Source of the DNA: CAZTDD01 sp964612675
GTDB lineage: Bacteria; Hinthialibacterota; Hinthialibacteria; Hinthialibacterales; JAKPRU01
Direction: 5' to 3'
DNA length: 64,000 nucleotides
Assembly: GCA_964612675.1 (NCBI GenBank)
Contig: CAZTDD010000001.1
Location: 1-64,000 of the forward strand
In this document: piece by piece, positions 34,697 through 45,100 of the stretch
Position numbering within the stretch: position 1 is the stretch's first letter
Layout: every line of letters starts with the position of its first letter
The notes under the pieces: model-generated
Seen by the model: the letters and a program-made list of their open reading frames with translations, nothing else
What the model was told of the DNA's origin: nothing
Databases searched by the model: none
Program-made: the position numbers and the translations under genes

Positions 34697-35665
34697 TCAG
34701 TTGTCTTTCGGTTTTTGCAGCTCCCATCCCGGGGAAGTCGACGGTTCCCGGCCGGGCGGCGGCGGCTCGACCAGTTTCTCATACAGTTGCGGTCTGCGGG
34801 ATCGTAAATACCGTCTGCCGTGACTGGTCTCGATTTTCTCCGGGGTACACAAACCGACAACTACGTCATCGCCAAGCGCGTTCGACTCGGCGGTGATTTC
34901 TCCATAAGGATCGATTACCATGGAATTTCCATTTTTAATCGTGTCGTAATCTACACCGATATTGTTCGTGAAGACTGCGTAGACACCATTTTCATAAGCC
35001 CTTGTCGGCAGCCACCGCATCAGCCAGGCTCGGCCTTTCGGACCGAGGAACTCCTGTCGGCAGCGTACGGGATCCCGTTGCCGATTTTCCCACACTTCTC
35101 TGGAAATCTTTCCTCGCCCCGGCATTGGCGAATCCAGCCCGCAGGTTACATGCGGCATCAACACGATCTCCGCTCCCAAAAGGGTCGTAATTCTGACGTT
35201 CTCGGGCAGATTATTGTCGTAGCAGGTAAGAATTCCGAATGTACAGCCAAACAGATCGAAAACTGTATATCGGTCTCCGGCAGTTATATGTGGGTTGATG
35301 AAAGTATGGAGCTTACGGTGTTTGGCGATAAAGCCTCCCGGAGTCACGACAATATACGTGTTGTGCAGGTAATCCTCTTCGACTTCAAGAAGACCCGCCG
35401 CTATGCCAATGTTATACCTGGACGCAAGTTTTACAAGCCGGTCGGTTGACGGTCCGTCGGGAATAGGCTCGGCGAGATGAAGAAGTTCCTGACGAGTTAA
35501 CGTCTGGAGAAAGGTATAATTCGAGATACACATTTCGTGGAAACAAACCAACTCCGCTCCGCGTTCGGCTCCCTGGCGTGCGAGATCTTCGATTCGGCGG
35601 AAATTATGGTCTTTGTCGCCGTCCTTGCCCTCGAACTGAGCTGCACCAATTCGTATGTCACGCAT
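34697..35665 (-). CDS. Carbon-nitrogen hydrolase (nitrilase superfamily)
   Basis: 322 residues. The catalytic triad is complete: Glu in ELVCFHEMCIS, Lys in IAKHRKLHTF, and Cys in GILTCYDNNLPEN. The fold is alpha-beta-beta-alpha and cytoplasmic. Residues 195-240 (ENRQRDPVRCRQEFLGPKG) are an insertion typical of one subgroup. Products hydrolyse nitriles or amides (e.g. N-carbamoyl or aliphatic amides); substrate not clear. The C-terminal PPPPGREPSTSPG tail is disordered. GGAGG precedes the ATG. Confidence 0.9.
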   Translation of the reverse strand: MRDIRIGAAQFEGKDGDKDHNFRRIEDLARQGAERGAELVCFHEMCISNYTFLQTLTRQELLHLAEPIPDGPSTDRLVKLASRYNIGIAAGLLEVEEDYLHNTYIVVTPGGFIAKHRKLHTFINPHITAGDRYTVFDLFGCTFGILTCYDNNLPENVRITTLLGAEIVLMPHVTCGLDSPMPGRGKISREVWENRQRDPVRCRQEFLGPKGRAWLMRWLPTRAYENGVYAVFTNNIGVDYDTIKNGNSMVIDPYGEITAESNALGDDVVVGLCTPEKIETSHGRRYLRSRRPQLYEKLVEPPPPGREPSTSPGWELQKPKDN

Positions 35666-35852
35666 TGATTTCCTCCACTAAGTCGGTATCCCCAGCAACG
35701 ACACGTCTGCGTCTCCTCATACCGATCAGACTGTATCCGATTCGATTGGATCTATAAACTGCTGGTGTGCGTTTGCGGTTTGAGCGTGCCGGATCGTCAA
35801 GTGAAAGTCCGTTCCTTTCAATGTTCAAAGGGTCCAATGTAGGTGTTTTGCT

Positions 35853-36749
35853 ATGGTATTAGGTATTTTCCTCGGCTTGGCTGCGGCCTCCAGCCAGTCA
35901 TTGTCTTATCTCTTTTCCCGTCTGTTTGTACGCCGCTTTCACGAGAGCGCCGTTGTTTTGTTGGTGCTCTCTCACATCATCATGGGACTATTTTCGCTTG
36001 TTTTGCTTCCATTCGCTGTGCCCGAGCAGATGCCTGCCTGGAGCGATTATGCGCTGCCGCTTTTGGGGAGTGCGGTATTTTATCTTCTGGGACAGTTGTT
36101 TTTATTCATGGCCTTGCGTAAATCCGCCGCGTCACGCGCGTCGCCGTTGCTTGGCCTTAAAGTATTCATCTTAGCCATGATCTCTCTATTATTCCTGGGA
36201 CAGGAATTCTCTACATTTCAATGGGCCGCCGTGATTCTGAGTGTAAGCGCGGCGGGCATGTTGAATTGGTCTGGTGGGAGGATGCCATGGAGCAGCGTTC
36301 TTTGGATTCTCGCGGCATGTCTGGGATATTCTTTTTCGGACCTCAGTATTAAACAGCTTGTCGGTAGTTTCATTCATCTGGGACTCTCGCACGCGTCTGT
36401 GTTAAGCGTTTTTCTCTGCTATATTCTTTGTGGGGTTATCAGTCTGGCGTTGTGGGCGTTTTTGCCGAAAGTAACCCGTAAGATGTGGGTTTACGCAGCG
36501 CCCTTTGCGGCGATTTGGTTGTTGGCGATGCTTTTTCTTTTTGCATGTTTCGGGCAGATCGGTGTGGTGTTCGGCAACATCGTTCAGTCTACGCGGGGGA
36601 TTATCTCGATTCTTCTCGGTTCTTGGGTTGCCTCGGCAGGTTGGATCGAGATCGAAGAGAAACTGACGTCTTCGGTCCTTGTGCGACGAATCGGCGCCGC
36701 CTGCCTCATGGTCGCGGCAATCGCGCTGTTCTATCTCGGCGCTCGGTAG
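35853..36749 (+). CDS. DMT/EamA-family transporter, 10 TM helices
   Basis: 298 residues. Ten hydrophobic helices in two repeats of five. Starts MVLGIFLGLAAASSQSLSYL, with AASQS-like openings as in the drug/metabolite transporters; RKSAASRASPLLGLKVF in the first repeat and VGSFIHLGLSHASVLSVFLCY in the second are usual. Exports or imports a small metabolite; substrate unknown. The ATG at 35853 is chosen as the first in the frame. Convergent with the epimerase gene. Confidence 0.85.
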   Translation: MVLGIFLGLAAASSQSLSYLFSRLFVRRFHESAVVLLVLSHIIMGLFSLVLLPFAVPEQMPAWSDYALPLLGSAVFYLLGQLFLFMALRKSAASRASPLLGLKVFILAMISLLFLGQEFSTFQWAAVILSVSAAGMLNWSGGRMPWSSVLWILAACLGYSFSDLSIKQLVGSFIHLGLSHASVLSVFLCYILCGVISLALWAFLPKVTRKMWVYAAPFAAIWLLAMLFLFACFGQIGVVFGNIVQSTRGIISILLGSWVASAGWIEIEEKLTSSVLVRRIGAACLMVAAIALFYLGAR

Positions 36750-36816
36750 GCGGATGCTCCCTGAGCAACAGGAACCGCTTTTCTTGACTTGGCCATCCTG
36801 CGAAAAGGAGTTCTTC

Positions 36817-37716
36817 TCATTTTCGTAGACAAGACCGAAGGGCGCTCTCGATATCGGTATAACTGAATGAAAAACCAGACGCCTTTAATTTCTCCGGATG
36901 GACGCGAGCACTTGCGAGCAGCAATGCATCCGCCATTTCCCCCAGAAGCAAGCGGGCCGCGAACGCAGGTAAGGGCACAATCGTCGGCCGCGAAAGAACC
37001 CGGCCCAGAGATTTCGTGAACTCATAGTTTGTCACAGGCGACGGAGCTGCACAGTTTACCGGACCGTAAAATGTTTCTTCATGGATACAGTGAAGGATCG
37101 CCGAACAGACATCATCGACCGCGACCCAGCTCCAATATTGTTGTCCGTCGCCAACAATACCCCCCAACCCGATAAGAAAAGGAGGAAGCATCTTTGGAAG
37201 CGCACCGCCTTTGCCGGAGAGTACCATCCCGAAACGGAGGTTAACGACGCGAATCCCCGATTCGGCGGCGGCCTGGGTAGCCGTCTCCCATTCCTGACAG
37301 ACTTCGCTCAGGAATCCCTCGCCCGGCGGGCTTTCTTCCGTCAGAACCTCGTCCCCGCGATCTCCGTAATAGCCGACAGCAGATGCGGCCACCAGGGTCT
37401 TCGGCGGGTTGCTGAGAGAATTAAGCGCCTTACAGAGAAGCTGGGTGCCGTGAACACGACTATCTCGGATTTCCTGTTTCCGCTTGTCCGTCCAGCGTCC
37501 CGAGGCGATATTCTTGCCCGCAAGATGAACAACAGCGTCGGCGTTTTCGAGACCGGATGTGTCGACTTCATCGCTGTCGGGGTCCCAGAGAATAGAGTCT
37601 TCGTCCAGTTTCGACTTGGAACGCACTAGTCGAATGACTTCGTGATCTGTGGAATCGAGATGGGACCGAAACGTAGTTCCGATTAACCCGCTCGATCCGG
37701 ATAAGAGGATTCTCAT
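36817..37716 (-). CDS. TIGR01777-type NAD(P)-dependent epimerase (YfcH/SulA-like)
   Basis: 299 residues. N-terminal Rossmann fold GSSGLIGTTF, VVHLAGKNIASGRW, and the YYGDRGDEVLTEESPPG segment. The Tyr of the SDR site (in SAVGYYGD) and the Lys-containing ENE region are typical. The C-terminal DUF1731-like part (VPLPAFAARLLLGEMADALL) is present. Homologues are linked to cell division or general sugar epimerisation. No function is certain. A GGGTGG site precedes the ATG. Confidence 0.9.
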   Translation of the reverse strand: MRILLSGSSGLIGTTFRSHLDSTDHEVIRLVRSKSKLDEDSILWDPDSDEVDTSGLENADAVVHLAGKNIASGRWTDKRKQEIRDSRVHGTQLLCKALNSLSNPPKTLVAASAVGYYGDRGDEVLTEESPPGEGFLSEVCQEWETATQAAAESGIRVVNLRFGMVLSGKGGALPKMLPPFLIGLGGIVGDGQQYWSWVAVDDVCSAILHCIHEETFYGPVNCAAPSPVTNYEFTKSLGRVLSRPTIVPLPAFAARLLLGEMADALLLASARVHPEKLKASGFSFSYTDIESALRSCLRK

Positions 37717-37956
37717 GGCTTTTCCACCCTTTCGCAGAATTTACTGAGTCCCTCTGTAAAGAGTCTACCAAAACTGAGGAGAGAGAGAGATGATTGCCGG
37801 GGGTATAGCGTAAGATTCGCGATCTGTGAACAAGGAGTATGCCGTGTCTCTCCCGAAATCGGTTTCCAATTGGTAGATTCTTCGGAGGGGAGTGACTGTA
37901 TAGAATACTGATCTTCCGATGCGCATACGAGCATCGATTTCCTCAGGAGCAGACGA

Positions 37957-40398
37957 ATGAGTCCAGACGATTTTGCCAGCGAAAAGACTGCAGGGAGCGA
38001 CGCAAACGAACTCGCCGACGGGTCAAGGAAGACCGGATGCACGGCGACTGAAAGCGAGGCGAAAACGGAGAGTTCTGTCGAGAGCGTGACGTTAGAACAA
38101 TCTTCTTTTCATCTGTTGTATCCTCCTGTGGAGAAAATTCGTACGATTATCGTCGATAATTTTCCCGCTCTCGGGAAATTGGCGGCACTTCGTTTTATCG
38201 AATGGGCCCAGAAAAATCCAGGCGGCGTTGTTTCATTGCCGACAGGCAAGACACCGGAGCATTTCATTCAATGGGTACAGCGGATCATTCGCACCTGGAA
38301 TACTCCGGATACACGGTCTCTTCTGGAAGAAAACAAGCTCGATCCCGGCAAGCGCCCGGAGATGAGAAGTCTTCATTTCGTACAAATCGATGAATTCTAT
38401 CCGGTACATCCCTGGCACGAAAACAGCTTCTACAATTACGTGAAACATTATTACATCGAAGGATTTGGTTTGGACCCGGCGAAAGCCATGCTTATCGATT
38501 GTTATAAGATCGGCCTTCGTCCAGATCAATCGCTTGACGCCGTGTGGCCCGACGGATTTGTCGATCTGAATCTGAGACGGCGTCCCGGAAAAACGCCGCT
38601 TGAGTGTGAACAAAAGGAACTAATCCACCGTATCGATCAATGGTGCCAAGAATATGAGGACCGTATCCGAGATCTCGGCGGTATTGGTTTCTTCCTGGGC
38701 GGGATCGGCCCGGATGGACATATCGGCTTCAATGTGCGCGGCTCAGGCCACCATTCGACTACACGTCTGGCCGCCACGAACTATATGACTCAGGCGGCTG
38801 CGGCCCAGGATCTTGGAGGTATCGAGATCGCACGCAAGCGGTTGGTCATCACAATCGGATTGGGAACAATCACATACAATCCCGACTGTACGGCCATCAT
38901 TATTGCCGCAGGTGAAGCGAAGGCGGGCGTTGTCAAGAAGGCGGTGGAGTATGAGAAAGACGTGTTGATTCCCGCTTCGGCGCTTCAGTCGCTTAGAAAC
39001 GCGCGGTTTTACCTGACGCGGGGTGCCGCCAAGGATCTCCATGAGCGGCAGCACCATCTGCTCACCATGTCGGATTCGATTTCGGACCAGCAGACCGAGC
39101 AGATTGTTATCGACCTTGCTCTCAGCAAAAAGAAACGTCTGATCGACCTAACAAAGCGCGACTTTGACTCCGAACGATTTGCGGCGGAACTTCTCCGAAA
39201 AAGATCGGAAGCACCGGAAGACTTGGCGACGATGGTCCGCGATCGGCTTGTGGAACGACTCGAAAAAGGAGGAAGAGCGTATACCGATACTCGTTTCCTG
39301 CACACAGAACCTCATCACGACGATGTGATGCTCGGTTATTTGCCCGCTGTGGTTCGGAATATGCGGCAGACCACGAATTCGCATTTTTTCGCCACGATGA
39401 CCAGCGGTTTCACCGCCGTGACCAATCAGTATATGTTTGATCGATTCCAAATTCTTCGGCGATTCATTGACACGCCGGCATTCGCGAAATTGATGTTCGA
39501 GGGGTATTTCGATCCAGGCAACTCAATCGCTCGGAATCGCGATGTGTGGCAATATCTGGATGGTGTTGCGGCAGGCAGCCAGACAATGAAGGAAAAGGGT
39601 ACCGCAAGGCGCCTGCTGCGCGATCTCATAGAAATCTACGGTCAATCGGGAATTGCCGATATCAAAGGGCGTATCGCCGACATCGAGCACACGATCAAGC
39701 ACGGTTATCCCGGGAAGAAAGATCCTCCGCATACACAAAAGCTGAAGGGGATGTGTCGAGAGTGGGAGGCGGAATGCTTATGGGGATACTTCGGCTGGAA
39801 TTGCTCCAATGTGCGTCATTTGCGACTGGGTTTCTATACGGGGGATATTTTCACCGAAGAACCGACGGTCAGCCGGGATGTCCCGCCGATACTCTCGTTG
39901 CTGGAAGAGGTTAAACCGAATTTGCTCAGTGTCGCACTCGACCCGGAAGCGAGCGGTCCCGATACACATTACAAAGTCCTGCAGGCAATCACGGAGGCAC
40001 TTCGTCAATACGTCGAGGCAACAGGCTATAGAGACATGCGGATTTGGGGATATCGTAATGTCTGGTACCGGTTCCATCCCAGCGAAGCCAACATATACGT
40101 GCCGGTTTCTTTGAACATGTTCACCATCATGCGAAGTGCGTTCATGAACACGTTTGTTTCTCAGAAAGAAGCTTCCTTTCCAAGCTATGAACACGACGGT
40201 CCTTTCTGCGAACTGGCACAGAAAATTCAAGTGGAACAATACCAGGCATTGAAGACCTGTTTGGGCCGTGAGTGGTTCCAGGAACATCCGAGTCCGCAGA
40301 TGCGTGCAGCGCGTGGGGTCGTTTTCTTAAAAGAACTTGATTTAGATTCGTTTTACTCGTGTAGCCGCGAGCTCCGCCGGTCAGCGGAGAACCGGTGA
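37957..40398 (+). CDS. nagB: Glucosamine-6-phosphate deaminase fused to a PIG-L-like deacetylase domain
   Basis: 813 residues. Residues about 55-350 are NagB-type isomerase/deaminase: GGVVSLPTGKTPEHF, QIDEFYPVHPWHENSF, GGIGPDGHIGFNVRG (catalytic Asp/His), GAAKDLH-like end. Residues about 440-790 form a PIG-L-like zinc amidohydrolase: TEPHHDDVMLGYLP is the metal motif, with NSHFFATMTSG and DPEASGPDTHYK further on. The two activities would turn GlcN6P or GlcNAc-derived substrates to Fru6P plus ammonia and deacetylate an amino sugar; the PIG-L substrate is inference. CAGGA lies before the ATG. This fusion is known from Bacteroidota and Planctomycetota-like genomes. Confidence 0.9.
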   Translation: MSPDDFASEKTAGSDANELADGSRKTGCTATESEAKTESSVESVTLEQSSFHLLYPPVEKIRTIIVDNFPALGKLAALRFIEWAQKNPGGVVSLPTGKTPEHFIQWVQRIIRTWNTPDTRSLLEENKLDPGKRPEMRSLHFVQIDEFYPVHPWHENSFYNYVKHYYIEGFGLDPAKAMLIDCYKIGLRPDQSLDAVWPDGFVDLNLRRRPGKTPLECEQKELIHRIDQWCQEYEDRIRDLGGIGFFLGGIGPDGHIGFNVRGSGHHSTTRLAATNYMTQAAAAQDLGGIEIARKRLVITIGLGTITYNPDCTAIIIAAGEAKAGVVKKAVEYEKDVLIPASALQSLRNARFYLTRGAAKDLHERQHHLLTMSDSISDQQTEQIVIDLALSKKKRLIDLTKRDFDSERFAAELLRKRSEAPEDLATMVRDRLVERLEKGGRAYTDTRFLHTEPHHDDVMLGYLPAVVRNMRQTTNSHFFATMTSGFTAVTNQYMFDRFQILRRFIDTPAFAKLMFEGYFDPGNSIARNRDVWQYLDGVAAGSQTMKEKGTARRLLRDLIEIYGQSGIADIKGRIADIEHTIKHGYPGKKDPPHTQKLKGMCREWEAECLWGYFGWNCSNVRHLRLGFYTGDIFTEEPTVSRDVPPILSLLEEVKPNLLSVALDPEASGPDTHYKVLQAITEALRQYVEATGYRDMRIWGYRNVWYRFHPSEANIYVPVSLNMFTIMRSAFMNTFVSQKEASFPSYEHDGPFCELAQKIQVEQYQALKTCLGREWFQEHPSPQMRAARGVVFLKELDLDSFYSCSRELRRSAENR

Positions 40399-40498
40399 AC
40401 CGGGGACGACTCTCTTCTGATTCACAAGGGATGGGTCCTGTGGTAGGATTTCCTCCGTTGCATCCTGCTTCGCGTATTCGCTGGAAAGGAAGGTTTCT

Positions 40499-41830
40499 AT
40501 GAGTAATGCAAACCAGTTGTCACGTCGATGTTTTCTGTCGGGATTGGCGGCAGTTGCCGCCGGAGCCTGTTCATCTCCTCAAATCGCACCGAGGTCGGCA
40601 ATCGGTCGAGGCGGCCGTGCGGCGCCGAGTGAACGAATCACCTTGGGATTCATCGGTGTCGGAGACCACGGGGTGAAACGCAATTTGAAACGATTTCTTC
40701 CCGAACCCGACGCACAGGTTATCGCCGTCTGCGACGTCGACTCTCAGCGCCGTGAAGAGGCTCGGCAGATTGTCGAGGCGCACTATCAATCCGAAGGATC
40801 TCTCAACGCATATCGAGGCTGTGCCGCGTACAACGATTTCCGGGAAATTATCGCCCGCGATGATATCGATGCGGTAATGAATTCCACCCCCGACCATTGG
40901 CATGTCATTCCATCGGTGATGGCCGCCGATTCGGGGAAAGACGTGATGTGTGAAAAGCCTCTGACATTGACGGTACGGGAAGGGCGAATTCTCAGCAACG
41001 CGATGGAACGAAACAATCGTGTCTTCCAAACCGCCTCCGAAAACCGTTCGGTTCCGGAGTATCATCGGATGTGCGAGTTGGTGCGAAATGGTCGGATCGG
41101 TAAGGTTCAGACAATCCGAGTCAGCCTTCCCTCAGGGCACTGGGTTAACGAAGCCAGCATGGAACACACCGAACCTCCAAAAGGATTCGATTACGATATG
41201 TGGCTCGGTCAGGCTCCCTATAAGCCCTATTGTGCGGCGCGATGTCACTGGAATTTCCGCTGGATTCTCGATTACTCAGGTGGCATGTTGACCGACTGGG
41301 GTGCGCATTTGATCGACATCGCTCAGTGGGGAAACGACACGGAGCATACCGGTCCGGTTGAAGTGAGCGGCGACGGCGAATTCCCTCTGGATGGTCTTTA
41401 CAATGCGGCGACACGATTCCGGATCGAATGTACATATGCGAACGGTGTTCGGTTGATTGTCGCTTCGCAGGAGCCCGGGATCCGATTCGAAGGAACACAG
41501 GGATGGATCGGAAATACGGGCTGGCGGGGAGAACTTGAAGCGGAACCGAGAAGCATTTTGGAGGAGGAAATCGGCCCCGGTGAAACACACCTCTATACCT
41601 GTAGGGCCGGTGAGCAGCGAAACTTCCTGGACTGTATCCAATCCCGCAAACCGTGTTACGCGCCCGCAGAAATCGGACATCGGACAATCACTATCGCCCA
41701 CATTGGACATATCTCCATGATGTTGGGACGGAAATTGCGGTGGAATCCAGCCACGGAACGATTTGTCGGCGATGAGGAAGCAAACGGTTTGCTCTCACGC
41801 CCGATGCGAGAACCTTGGGTGCTTGAATGA
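40499..41830 (+). CDS. Gfo/Idh/MocA oxidoreductase, Tat-exported lipoprotein
   Basis: 443 residues. Leader: LSRRCFLSGLAAVAAGACSS combines a twin-arginine motif and a possible lipobox (AGAC). The Rossmann start is LGFIGVGDHGVKRNL, then VCDVDSQRREEA, NSTPDHWHVIPSVM and VMCEKPLTLTVREG (the E-K-P motif, intact here, unlike the family member at 22648). The C-terminal domain contains GGMLTDWGAHLIDIAQWG, a hallmark of the subgroup. It probably acts on sugars or sugar acids at the outer face of the membrane; NAD use is uncertain. AAGGAAGG precedes the ATG. Confidence 0.88.
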   Translation: MSNANQLSRRCFLSGLAAVAAGACSSPQIAPRSAIGRGGRAAPSERITLGFIGVGDHGVKRNLKRFLPEPDAQVIAVCDVDSQRREEARQIVEAHYQSEGSLNAYRGCAAYNDFREIIARDDIDAVMNSTPDHWHVIPSVMAADSGKDVMCEKPLTLTVREGRILSNAMERNNRVFQTASENRSVPEYHRMCELVRNGRIGKVQTIRVSLPSGHWVNEASMEHTEPPKGFDYDMWLGQAPYKPYCAARCHWNFRWILDYSGGMLTDWGAHLIDIAQWGNDTEHTGPVEVSGDGEFPLDGLYNAATRFRIECTYANGVRLIVASQEPGIRFEGTQGWIGNTGWRGELEAEPRSILEEEIGPGETHLYTCRAGEQRNFLDCIQSRKPCYAPAEIGHRTITIAHIGHISMMLGRKLRWNPATERFVGDEEANGLLSRPMREPWVLE

Positions 41831-42133
41831 GGTCTACAAGTCGCCCTCGCATGAGAGAATTCTCACGGGTTTTCATGCGGTAGGATGTTTGTTATGATGT
41901 CCAAAAGGGAAGATGTCGCTGTCAAAAGAATGAATTTTCTCTTTGAATTGTAATTTTGTTGATTTCTCCCGGGAGCAGTACAGGGATTCCAGGCGAGCAG
42001 TCTATGGATCTCTGCGGTTTACTCACACTAGTCGAGCTTCGGAGACGACCCCTCGGGATGGTTTTCCGTCAGTAAACCGTTTCAGATGGTCGCACGGGCG
42101 GGATTGCGTAACCCTTTTCGGGAGATAGCAGGA
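41831..42133. other. Intergenic region before the giant kinase
   Basis: 303 bases with no gene. One imperfect inverted repeat, 42015-42026 (cggtttactcac) and 42068-42079 (gtcagtaaaccg), 11 of 12 bases with a 41-base loop, 55-119 bases before the ATG at 42134. Could be an operator, weak evidence. Confidence 0.5.
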
Positions 42134-45100
42134 ATGAGAATTCTTGTTGCCGACGATAGTCAGGAAAATCTCCTTCTGCTGAGCTCCATCCTACAAGAGG
42201 TCGGATACGAGGTCGTAACGGCAAAAGACGGTGCCGAGGCCTTCGAAAAACTTGCTCTAGATGATTTCGATGTTGTGATCTCAGATGTTCTGATGCCGGT
42301 TATCGACGGTTTTCAGCTATGCCGGGCAATTCGGAAGAACGAACGGCTCCACACCATCCCCATTATTCTGTACGCTTCCACATACAGCGATACTACAAAG
42401 GAAGATCGTGCCCTCCAGATCGGTGCCGACCGATTTCTGAAAACCCCCACAGACTCAGATCGGCTGGTTCAGGCGATCCGGCAAGTTGTACAGGAACCCG
42501 GACCGCATGGACAGGATTCGGACAAGCCGGCTACGGGGAACGACTCTCCCTCTATTCAACTATACAGCAAAGAACAGGCGAGATGTCCGGAGGAAAAGTC
42601 TCATCGCATCGAGCAGAAGGTAGAGGGATATGAACGCCTTCAGAAAGAGCGGACACTTCTCTTCAACCTCTCCCTGGATATGTTGTGTATTGCCGCGTTT
42701 GACGGCTATTTCAAGGAGTTGAATCCGGCCTGGACGAGGACGCTTGGTTGGTCCAAAACCGAGCTGCTGGAAAAACCCTGGCTTCATTTTGTCCATCCCG
42801 AGGACAAACAAGCGACCGTTGAGGCGGGCAACAGTTTAGCGGAGGGCAAGTGTCTTGTTCAGTTTGAGAATCGGTATCGATGTAAAGACGGTTCGTACAA
42901 ATGGATTTCCTGGACTTCATCGCCAACGCCTGAGATGAGACGGATATTTGCAGTCGCTCGCGACGTTACCGAAGAAAAACAAAAACAGGAAGAACTGGAC
43001 GAAAGCCGGCGGATGCTCTCCACGTTGATGAGCAATCTTCCCGGAATGGCTTACCGCTGTCTGTATGACAAACCCCGGACGATGAAATTCCTGAGCGACG
43101 GGTGTTTGTCGCTAACGGGATATCCTGCCTCAGACATGCTGGACAACTCCGGGATTTCTTTCGCTGACATGATCCATCCTAAAGACCGAAGAATGGTTCG
43201 GGACACTATTCGGACCGAAATCGCCAACAAAGGGTCTTTTGAACTCGAATACCGGATTCGGACTTCAGCAGATGAAGAGAAGTGGGTTTGGGAAAAGGGA
43301 CGGGCAATTCTGGGTGAAGAAGAGCAGATCCTCTTTCTGGAGGGGTTCATATCCGACATCACCGAGCGGAGACGTGCGGAGGAAGCGCTACACGAAAAAG
43401 AGCAGGCGGATCGGAAGTATCAACGGCAGCTGACGGTGCTGCATGAGGTTGTCGCAACTCTGTCAACGTGTGAATCATTTGACGATCTGTGCCGGTCTGC
43501 GGTGGAACTCGCCTGTACTCGACTTGGGTTTGAACGCCTGGGGATTTGGTTTTTGGAAGGGAACCATCCTGCAACTGCCGTCGGCTCCTTTGGTATCGAC
43601 GAGCAAGGGCACATTCGAGATGAAAGAAATATCAGACTTTCGTTGTCGGAGAATGATCGTATTCAGGAAATTGCCTCCGGCGGATTATCGTTCATCAAAT
43701 TCGAGGACCAATCCTTATTAGACCACCGAGGCGATCCTGTCGGTCACGGTGAGAATGTAGGAGTTCCCATCAAGAGTCCAGAGGGCACAATTGGATACAT
43801 TGCCGCGGATAACCTATTCAGCGGGAACCCGTTCAGTTCTCGACAATGCGAACTTCTCGCCTTGTTTGGATCTGCCTTCGGTCATCTTTGCGTGATACGC
43901 CGTGCCGAGGATGCATTGACACAGACTGCCGGAGAACTCCGCGAATTGTTTGACAATGCTCCCATTGCCTATCACGAGATCGACACAGAAGGGTATATCC
44001 TTCGAGTCAACCGCACTGAGCTGGATATGTTGGGGTATTCCGAGGCGGAAATGGTAGGGAGACCGGCGTGGGTATTTCTTTCGGATCGGGAGGCCGCACG
44101 CAGGCAAACACTAGCGAAACTCTCTGGTGCGATGCCTCCGAGCCGCGGAGACGAACGGGTCTACCTGGGAAAAGACGGTTCGTTGCTTTATGTGCTTCTT
44201 GAGGACCGGATTCTTCGCGATGCAGAGGCCAGGATCACCGGACTGCGGACGACCATGCAGGACATCACAGAGCGGAAACAGGCTGAAGAGGAAATCGAAA
44301 GTACTGCAAAATTTCCGGAAGAGAATCCGAATCCGGTTTTACGCATAAACAAGGATGGCGTTTTGATTTATGTTAATTGGCCGGCCGGCGTTTTTCTCGA
44401 GGCGTGGGAATGCGCGGTCGGCGATTGTGTACCCGAAGAGATACGGAGAATTGTAGACGAGGCGATCCTCTCGAATCGCCCGTCCGAAATCGAGGTTGAT
44501 GTTGGGAGCATCAGTTATGCGGTGACATTTGCACCGATTTCCGAAGCTGGATACGTCAACCTCTACGGTCGCGATGTCACCGAACAAAAACGCGCAACGC
44601 AGGCTCTCGAAAACAGCGAGAGAATGTACCGCAATGCCATCGAGGTTGGCAACGCGGCAGTTTACTATCAGAATTACATCACAAGCGAATATGAATTCGT
44701 TTCGGATGCTATCTATTCCCTGATCGGCTATTCTCCTGCAGAATTTACGCCCGCTCTGTGGAAATCCATCACGAGAGACCGGAACCTGCTCGGCGACTTG
44801 GCGGAATTGTCGTTGGAAAACGCTATCGAAAAAGCGCGGAGCGGAGAGGGAGTCAGCTGGCGGGCGGACTATCTTATTGAGACACGAGACGGTGAACATC
44901 GTTGGATCGCAAACTCCGCAGTGCAGGTTCGGGACGACGAAGGGACGATTGTGGGCTCACTGGGAATACTCCAGGACATCACCGAACGAAAACGGCTCCA
45001 AGAGGAATTACTGCAATCGCAGAAAATGGAAGCAGTAGGAAGATTGGCGGGCGGAGTCGCACATGACTTCAATAATCTGCTTTTGGTCATTAACGGCTAT

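Noticed and set aside
16000..42024. 12-base match tgcggtttactc at 16000-16011 and 42013-42024, each upstream of a hybrid kinase gene.
   Set aside because: A random 12-mer match is expected about a hundred times in 64 kb, and the neighbouring bases do not match, so it is not treated as a shared operator.
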